Shown: positions 34,270 through 39,801 of the stretch, piece by piece
Position numbering within the stretch: the stretch's first letter is position 1
Layout: the number at the start of each line of letters is the position of its first letter
Source: Plectonema cf. radiosum LEGE 06105
GTDB lineage: Bacteria > Cyanobacteriota > Cyanobacteriia > Cyanobacteriales > Nostocaceae
Assembly: GCF_015207665.1 (NCBI RefSeq)
Contig: NZ_JADEWL010000059.1
Span: 1-39,801, forward strand
DNA length: 39,801 bases
Reading direction: 5' to 3'
The notes under the pieces: model-generated
The model's input: only the letters and a program-made list of their open reading frames with translations
What the model was told of the DNA's origin: nothing
Database searches by the model: none
Program-made: the position numbers and the translations under genes

Positions 34270-34300
34270 TGTAAAGACGCGATACTATGAGCGTCTCTAC
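34270..34300. terminator. Hairpin between convergent genes
   Basis: GTAAAGACGC / GCGTCTCTAC stem with one mismatch and a 10-base loop, followed by ATTTTT. On the minus strand it lies 21 bases beyond the HDO stop codon. It belongs to the GTAGAGACG repeat family. Confidence 0.6.
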
Positions 34301-34321
34301 ATTTTTAATTGATACCACGAT

Positions 34322-35410
34322 TCAGCAACGCCAAGCAATTTTATCGGCTTGTTTTACTACTTGCGTAACCGCTTTCCCAGCACGAGAACTTAACAACTTT
34401 TGTTGTTCATAACCAAGCAACATTTCCCAAGCATCTGAAGGATATTTATCGACAAGGGGTAATGCGACATCATCTAACATCCATTTTCCATGTAGTTCGT
34501 CTACTTTAATATGAATATCCCAGTAACTCATGGCTTCTGTTGATAATCCGAGTCGCTTTCCTGCTGCTTGATAGGGACGAAATCCCGATGGTACAGAAAG
34601 TTCACCGTATAAAAGTCCACCGATGTAACGCAGAAAATCACGTTTGCGTTCGGTAAGCACAAAGCTATGATTGATTATTGCTAATAATTGCCAAGGAACT
34701 AAATCAAAGTATGCTTCCGGCTGAGTTTCCATTCCTAATTGTTCAAGCATTGTTGTAAAGTGAGACGAATGCTTGCGACTAAGACGACCTCCACCGTATT
34801 CTTCTATTAATAACCGCGTTAATACAGCATGAATTTCGTTACCTACACCACCGAGAGTTCGAGAAAGTTGACTCGCTTCCACTAATCCATCGAGAGAACC
34901 AATTGCTACCAAACAACGATAACCACTCATAGTCAATTGATCACGGTAATATAGATTATCTTCGGATAAAGGTGGTTCTATATCGGCTGCAACTCTTTCG
35001 CGTAAAGCCTGTTTGATATCTATTCCTTTAAAGGATTCTACATTCAGTTGGGCTATTTCCCATTGTTGCCAAACTGATTCAATTCGATTCCGTAGCTTTT
35101 GCAGGTAAAAAGAATCTTCGTTGATGTAGCTTTTTAAATCATCGTACCAAAACAGCTTCAACCGATTGATGTGATAGAGTATCCTTTGCAAAAATAAATG
35201 GGCGGCATCATTCCCTGTTGCTGTTTGATAAGCTATTGCGATAGCAAAGTTAATAGTTTTTTCAATATTACTTACTACTGAATGCAATTCATCTACAAAT
35301 TGATCTAAATCTTTCTGCTTCAATAGTTCGATAAACTGTTTTTCAGCTTCATCGTATTTGATAGCTGTTGTTTGTGTGTCAACGATTGGAAGTGCAGTAT
35401 TGCTATGCAT
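34322..35410 (-). CDS. Heme-oxygenase-like diiron oxidase (HDO) family protein
   Basis: All-helical iron-containing redox enzyme of the heme-oxygenase-like diiron superfamily, whose characterised members perform N-oxygenation, decarboxylation or C-C cleavage on amino and fatty acid substrates. A complete candidate ligand set is visible: E178, E204 and H214 (LVEASQ, IEEYGGGRLSRKH), then H300, D304 and H307 (YWDIHIKVDELH). The spacing E-x25-E-x9-H and H-x3-D-x2-H is that of the family. The N-terminal ~140 residues are helical and specific to this protein type. It has 362 residues, no signal peptide. It starts 56 bases after a methyltransferase gene in the same direction, so they are probably one operon. 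The substrate is unknown. Confidence 0.8.
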   Translation of the reverse strand: MHSNTALPIVDTQTTAIKYDEAEKQFIELLKQKDLDQFVDELHSVVSNIEKTINFAIAIAYQTATGNDAAHLFLQRILYHINRLKLFWYDDLKSYINEDSFYLQKLRNRIESVWQQWEIAQLNVESFKGIDIKQALRERVAADIEPPLSEDNLYYRDQLTMSGYRCLVAIGSLDGLVEASQLSRTLGGVGNEIHAVLTRLLIEEYGGGRLSRKHSSHFTTMLEQLGMETQPEAYFDLVPWQLLAIINHSFVLTERKRDFLRYIGGLLYGELSVPSGFRPYQAAGKRLGLSTEAMSYWDIHIKVDELHGKWMLDDVALPLVDKYPSDAWEMLLGYEQQKLLSSRAGKAVTQVVKQADKIAWRC

Positions 35411-35466
35411 TGCAAATCTTTCTCCTTTTGCTGCAAAATCCCATTTATTATTCTATAAATCAGATT

Positions 35467-36216
35467 CTATAAATAAGGGCTTATCCCAGGGTGAAGCGAG
35501 CTGATAAATGTCCAAGTTGCCATGTATGTTCCAGCATACAAATTGGTATAATCAGCATTGCTATCTGCAACAAACCAGTCGGGTATACTTTTTTGCTGTC
35601 TAATTCTTTGATCTAAGCCGGTAAGTAATGAAATATTCTCATAAACTATATTGCCGCGAGCCTTTTCTACCATTGATTCAACCGACTTTTGCAACAATTC
35701 GGCACGAGCAAATAAGGTATGAAAAGGATGATTACCGTAAGCAAAAGGCACAATAATAATTAAGTAACCCCGTTCGCTGAGCAAATTTTGTAAACAAAAT
35801 TCAATGATTTCTTGGTCGTCTTTTTTTTCTAAAGTATTTTTATCGGTGCTGTGAAATAACAACCCAGCAAGAACAATTGCATCAAATTTTTGGTTTTTTT
35901 CAACCATTTGAGGCAATTTTACCGATAAATCCGCAGTTACAAACTTCCTTTGAGGAAAAAGCTTTAAACAACGTTCAATTGCTAACTCACTGTGGTCAAT
36001 ACCTAGATAATCGCAATGCTCTGGTAAATACTTACATAAAGCTGCATTTCCACATCCCAAATCTAATAAAGAAAATGATTCTGGAAAAGCGTCATTTAAA
36101 AAACAAACGGTTGGTTTATATCGGGGTGTATTTTCAGATGACTCTAAATAAGAATAATAATCATCTTGAAAACGTTCTTCTTCAGATGTATTTCGATCTG
36201 GTGGGGCTTGTTGCAT
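35467..36216 (-). CDS. Class I SAM-dependent methyltransferase
   Basis: Rossmann-fold methyltransferase of unknown substrate. Motif I is LLDLGCGNAAL (residues 50-60), the acidic residue binding the SAM ribose is in YLGIDHSELAI (70-80), motif II region TADLS (94-98), and the segment FDAIVLAGLLFH (111-122) follows, as in small-molecule methyltransferases. The N-terminus (EERFQDDYYSYLE) is acidic and helical. The C-terminal part (about 160-249) has several aromatic residues (PDWFVADSNADYTNLYAGTY) that may form the substrate pocket. It has 249 residues. The gene is upstream of the HDO gene with 56 bases between them; shared transcription and a shared pathway are inferred. Confidence 0.8.
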   Translation of the reverse strand: MQQAPPDRNTSEEERFQDDYYSYLESSENTPRYKPTVCFLNDAFPESFSLLDLGCGNAALCKYLPEHCDYLGIDHSELAIERCLKLFPQRKFVTADLSVKLPQMVEKNQKFDAIVLAGLLFHSTDKNTLEKKDDQEIIEFCLQNLLSERGYLIIIVPFAYGNHPFHTLFARAELLQKSVESMVEKARGNIVYENISLLTGLDQRIRQQKSIPDWFVADSNADYTNLYAGTYMATWTFISSLHPGISPYL

Positions 36217-36632
36217 GAGGATTATTATTGATCAACAAAGTTATTATTAAACATTCCTCAAGGAATTTTATCGTCCAAAAGCATTAGTAATGTTGCGGGA
36301 TATTTAGTCAAAAATTCTGGCGATTATACCTCTTTAGATGCATGACAAATTGAGACCTTTGAGGAATATAATGCATTGCCCTCAGTGAGAATACACTTTA
36401 CCTGAAAATTATTCAGGTCTGAATAAAATATATTTTCAGAAGTTTTTCCGAAATTTTCAATAAGATTAATGAATATTAAGTCAGTATGGGATATTTATAT
36501 GGTTGCAAGAAAAAGTTGGTAGCGAACAAGATTTTGTTACCAATTAAAATTGAAGACTGCGTGCATCGCTGATAAATAAGCATTTGAGTTTATGATTACA
36601 CGCAATCATTTTTTTGAATCAGCTTCCAACTA
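36217..36632. other. Spacer upstream of the methyltransferase-HDO pair
   Basis: A 416-base AT-rich stretch lacking the dispersed repeats found elsewhere. It presumably carries the promoter of the pair near 36220-36320. A small ATTCCT/AGGAAT palindrome lies at about 36254-36267. No gene seen. Confidence 0.5.
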
Positions 36633-37730
36633 TTAAAGTGCTTCTGGTGGAGCAATATCGGAACCGATAGTAATACCCGCATTGCTAGACTTAATACCTG
36701 GTTTGGCTGTGTTCTCTTTGTACTTGAATGATTCGGAGACTTCTGAAGCAGGAGTTACTTCTGTATTTATGGCTTTTTCAGCATTGCTTTGTTGCTGGGA
36801 TATTATAGATAATCCTCCAACTGCACCAGCAACCAGCGCTGTGTAACCAACATACAAATGCATCGGGCTTATATCCAGTCCAATTCTGGGAATTTTATTA
36901 TCCGATTCAAACAATGAAGGAACAAGAGCTTCTTTTGTTTCTGATGTTGGTAGAGATGCAGCTAAAACAGTACCATTAAATCCTAAAGCATTTCCCATCA
37001 CTCGGATAAAACCCCGAACATACACATCTGCTGGTAAGGATTCCATATCACCCCTTTCCACAGCTTCCATCTGATGTATGGGAATATGAGTATACATATG
37101 TAGATCGCTCAGACAAAAACCTCGGGACTCTCTAGCTTGTTTTAATTGTTGACCGATTTCGCGAAACTTTTCTAGACGCTGCTCAACTCTAGTTTGCTTG
37201 GCGATTTCTGCTTTAGAAGGTTTTCCAGATTTGAACCAGTTAAAAGCAGTTGTATTTTTGGAGCTATCGACTACTGTTGTTGGCTTTGATGGCTGTTCTT
37301 TTACAATACTAGTAGTTGGGGATGGATTGACTGGGGAACGCCCCACAGCTCCCGCTTGCAACGGCGGTGTACCGCTGACAATTGTCAAGCACTCAGATAA
37401 GTCGTTAGTTGATTGAACGGGTGATGTTTCAATTTTTGGTTCAATTTTCTCTTCAACTTCTGGGGTGGTATCTGTAATCGTTTGATTGTGTAATGAAAGC
37501 TGACGAAATGCCACACCAATCGCTTCTCTTCCAACCGCTTTAAATAACAGCTTCGCTTGTTCCGATGAAGGACCTAACAATTTTTGTACTGTTGCCAAAG
37601 CACGACGATAGACCTTACTGTTGTGTAGTTCTGTTTCTATTTCACTTAATAGCGATCGCAATTCGTCTTGAGAAATTTCAATCGCGGGTTGTCCGGGAAC
37701 TGATAATGAGTACATTGATGACATGACCAT
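36633..37730 (-). CDS. RodZ-like membrane protein with extra N-terminal domain
   Basis: Central HTH of the RodZ (HTH_25) type at about residues 190-250: IGQQLKQARESRGFCLSDLH, IHQMEAVERGDMESLP, VYVRGFIRVMGNALGFN. A single membrane helix follows (about 290-311, HLYVGYTALVAGAVGGLSII). Unlike standard RodZ it has a helical N-terminal domain (about 16-80, ISQDELRSLLSEIETELHNS) and a Pro/Thr-rich linker (about 90-165), and no DUF4115 domain after the helix, only a short 55-residue tail. The start at 37730 lacks a clear ribosome site; Met codons at 37724 and 37715 are alternatives. It is divergent from rodZ across 1.27 kb. It may tie the cytoskeleton or cell wall machinery to DNA or to another partner. 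Confidence 0.75.
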   Translation of the reverse strand: MVMSSMYSLSVPGQPAIEISQDELRSLLSEIETELHNSKVYRRALATVQKLLGPSSEQAKLLFKAVGREAIGVAFRQLSLHNQTITDTTPEVEEKIEPKIETSPVQSTNDLSECLTIVSGTPPLQAGAVGRSPVNPSPTTSIVKEQPSKPTTVVDSSKNTTAFNWFKSGKPSKAEIAKQTRVEQRLEKFREIGQQLKQARESRGFCLSDLHMYTHIPIHQMEAVERGDMESLPADVYVRGFIRVMGNALGFNGTVLAASLPTSETKEALVPSLFESDNKIPRIGLDISPMHLYVGYTALVAGAVGGLSIISQQQSNAEKAINTEVTPASEVSESFKYKENTAKPGIKSSNAGITIGSDIAPPEAL

Positions 37731-37800
37731 AATTACGGGATGATGAAGGGTAGTTAAGCTTTGAAAGTAAATTTACCTGTGTAATTTCTTCTAACCTTTC

Positions 37801-37828
37801 TTGACATTTCCGGATTGTTGCGTATAAA
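37801..37828 (+). promoter_or_regulatory. Near-consensus sigma-70 promoter without a nearby gene
   Basis: TTGACA (37801-37806), a 16-base spacer, TATAAA (37823-37828). It points into the 1.17 kb before rodZ. It could drive a non-coding RNA or a long rodZ leader, or be chance in AT-rich DNA. Confidence 0.4.
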
Positions 37829-38390
37829 CCCTACATCCTTTTGGGAAAATAATCATCAAGATTTTTAAACTCAGCTTCTCGCTGGTTAATCTAGTTTTTA
37901 TAAGTATTTATTTGTTCCTGATTTCTACAAAGTTATTGGTATTACTACCGTTGAAAGTAATTTATCAATCTTTTGTTTATTCATGAAATGTATAAAAATC
38001 AGCTTCTAATATACTTAACAAAAAATCAATGCGTTGATTGAAACTATTAATTATTAATTTATACTAAGCCATTAACTGAAATACTAATTTAAATGGTGTA
38101 TTGAATATAATTATTTTATACTATCTATAAATATTACCTAGGAAGGATGACAAGTTATGATATAAATTATCTTAGTCTGATTTTCGTTTCGATTATTTGA
38201 ATCACATATTTATATCCAAGATATGAAAAAATTATCAAAATTAACCATCTGACAACAAGCACAATAACATCTACCATTAGGAATAATTTAGTGGTTCATG
38301 CATTAGTTTTGCGGGGTGGGTACCTAATCCGCCAGGGACTGTAAATCCCTGTCTAATAGCGAAAGTCCGACTAATTAGGACTAAAGTAAT

Positions 38391-38574
38391 ACCCCTCATA
38401 ATCAATGTGGTGGATTACTAGTATTCGACCACATAAGTTATAAGGGGTAATGGGTTTGTAGTGGGAGCTTCTAGCTCCCTGGTAGTAGCTAGCGAGCTTT
38501 TCGGTATGCCCCTCCGGGGCAGGCTACGCCAACGCACTACCTCAACCCCTCATAATCAATGTGGTGGATTACTA
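38391..38574. repeat. Inverted and direct repeat element
   Basis: A 30-bp sequence beginning ACCCCTCATAATCAATGTGG occurs exactly at 38391-38420 and 38545-38574. The first copy is also half of an imperfect hairpin with ACCACATAAGTTATAAGGGG (from 38428). Between lie further palindromes: GGGAGCTTCTAGCTCCC at about 38463-38479 and CCCCTCCGGGG at about 38509-38519. Confidence 0.75.
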
Positions 38575-39004
38575 ATATTGTGAGTTTGAATATCACATTA
38601 GATTTTCACCTCTGAAACTATAGATAAAAAATCCATAATTAATTGTAACCATGTAGAAGAATAGATGTTTACTTGCTGCTGAGTAAAGATAAGGTAATAA
38701 AGAGGTTTCATAACTGCTATCTCAATTTTCTAATATTTGAGAATTTTAGTGTAGAGTTGCCCTATGCTCTAGTAAAACATAAAGCCTACATCGATAAATA
38801 AGGTGTTTGAGATTACAAGATAATTGTCCCTATGGACATAAATACATTTTTGATGCCCTGTGGTTCGATTAAATAGCCTTGCAATAAAAATGTATTATCA
38901 TAAAATAATTTTTCATTACTTTGTCTAAAAAGTTGTATAAAATACATCTTTTGCAGTAATTTCTCTGTTGAATGTAATACATCAAAAACTATCGGGAGAT
39001 GACA

Positions 39005-39784
39005 GTGAAGCCTTTAAACGAAGAGCAAAGGGAGAAACTTAAAGAAATAACTAACAAACTCAGACAAGTACGAGAAGAAAAATCTATACATATAGAAGAA
39101 ATAGCAGCGAAAATACTTGTCCGACCTGTTTTTTTAAGTGCTTTAGAAGAAGGAAGATTTGAGGAATTACCGGAAGCAGTTTACATTCAAGGATTTATCC
39201 GTCGTTATGGGGATGTTTTAGGACTTGATGGTACTGCATTAGGGCAGGAATTTGGGAATATTGCTTGTCCTCCACCAATACCGCAGGAAAATAATAATTC
39301 AAGCAATAAGGCAAATATATATATACCTCTAGCCGTACCTTATATTTTATTGATAATTGGTGCTTCTTTAGGGCTATTTTATTTACTTAGTCCCAAACCA
39401 GCAGAGCAAGCTGTTAGTCAAAGTCAATATTCATCAAATGTTTCGGAAGAAAAAAACCTACCGGAATCAAAAACTTCATCCTCAGCAGCAGTTCCCAAGC
39501 CGACACCAACACCAACACCAACACCAACACCGATTGAAGGTGTGAAAGTTAGTTTAGATATACAAGATGAATCCTGGGTAAGAGTAACAACTGATGAGAA
39601 AAAAGTATTTGAAGGAACCTTACAAAAAGGAGACAAAAAAAGTTTTACTGCCAAAGAAAAACTAACTATACGTTCCGGTAATCCCGCTGCGGTAATGATT
39701 GCAGTAAATCAAAATCAACCTGTTCCTCTTGGTTCTGATAATAATCCAAAAACTGCTACCTATACATCTGAAGGTGTGGATTAG
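39005..39784 (+). CDS. rodZ: RodZ-like cell shape protein
   Basis: Bitopic membrane protein of the RodZ family, which links MreB filaments to the peptidoglycan elongation machinery. The cytoplasmic HTH_25 domain (about residues 17-75) reads LRQVREEKSIHIEEIAAKIL, PVFLSALEEGRFEELP, VYIQGFIRRYGDVLGLDG. One membrane helix (about 108-130) follows, then a linker with a (PT)n run from a CCAACA microsatellite (39501-39533), and a C-terminal DUF4115 domain (about 180-255: VKVSLDIQDESWVRVTTDEK). The GTG at 39005 has GGGAG at a proper 6-base spacing. The ATG at 38999, two codons earlier, directly touches that site and is less likely. About 259 residues; the gene ends just inside the window. Confidence 0.88.
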   Translation: MKPLNEEQREKLKEITNKLRQVREEKSIHIEEIAAKILVRPVFLSALEEGRFEELPEAVYIQGFIRRYGDVLGLDGTALGQEFGNIACPPPIPQENNNSSNKANIYIPLAVPYILLIIGASLGLFYLLSPKPAEQAVSQSQYSSNVSEEKNLPESKTSSSAAVPKPTPTPTPTPTPIEGVKVSLDIQDESWVRVTTDEKKVFEGTLQKGDKKSFTAKEKLTIRSGNPAAVMIAVNQNQPVPLGSDNNPKTATYTSEGVD

Positions 39785-39801
39785 GAGATGGGGGGATGGG
39801 G

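Larger units (their letters stand above)
37731..38998. other. 1.27 kb gene-free spacer between two RodZ-like genes
   Basis: The largest non-coding region here. It contains a near-consensus plus-strand promoter at 37801-37828, very AT-rich sequence to about 38280, a repeat element at about 38320-38580, and stems in the rodZ leader (TGTCC/GGACA at 38825-38838; AATACATTTTT/AAAAATGTATT at 38841-38896). No open frame of protein-like quality was seen on either strand. Confidence 0.6.

Overview
This window is chromosomal DNA of a cyanobacterium, most likely a filamentous Nostocales-type strain of low G+C. The evidence is photosystem genes (psaE, psb28, psbV, psbV2), the clock output kinase gene sasA, many cyanobacteria-restricted families (PAP/fibrillin, DUF3134), at least fifteen copies of the HIP1 octamer GCGATCGC, and intergenic spaces full of short tandem and palindromic repeats. 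No tRNA, rRNA, CRISPR array, prophage or complete insertion sequence was seen. The genus cannot be fixed from the sequence alone.

Layout. 1-4.5 kb: truncated mutM directly behind psaE, a PAP/fibrillin gene, a DUF3134 gene, mraY, a MoaB/Mog-type molybdopterin gene and psb28. 4.6-6.3 kb: a ferredoxin/metallo-beta-lactamase fusion followed by a gene-free repeat island containing a MITE-like element. 6.3-12.6 kb: the aa3 oxidase locus, with heme A synthesis genes (ctaA, ctaB) on the minus strand, divergent from coxB-coxA-coxC. 12.7-18.1 kb: small hypothetical gene, GIY-YIG-like gene, mutT, sasA, a secreted unknown protein and a cupin. 18.2-22.4 kb: pgi, an AgcS-type amino acid:cation symporter and a small membrane protein. 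22.8-25.2 kb: an ArsR-DUF2087 regulator and the cytochromes PsbV2 and PsbV. 25.3-27.2 kb: two sugar-type ABC permeases without a binding protein or ATPase. 27.3-33.2 kb: secreted small protein, glutathionyl-hydroquinone-reductase-like protein, membrane-anchored pentapeptide protein, YqeG phosphatase, proB. 33.4-36.2 kb: a PrmC-like methyltransferase, convergent with an operon-like pair of a second methyltransferase and a heme-oxygenase-like diiron oxidase (HDO). 36.6-39.8 kb: two divergent RodZ-like membrane HTH proteins separated by a 1.27 kb gene-free spacer.

How the genes fit together. The ctaA/ctaB and coxBAC genes make the heme and the protein subunits of one terminal oxidase. psaE, psb28, psbV and psbV2 serve the photosystems. 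Most other genes are single housekeeping genes. The least explained coding unit is the HDO plus methyltransferase pair (34322-36216): the HDO keeps a complete six-residue candidate diiron ligand set, so it is probably active on an unknown substrate.

A second theme is repeat DNA touching genes. Repeat-like sequence lies in frame inside mutM, the MBL protein and a RodZ paralogue, supplies the last codons of the cupin and of the GST-like protein, and runs up to the start codon of the GIY-YIG gene. Several dispersed hairpins sit where terminators would be expected.
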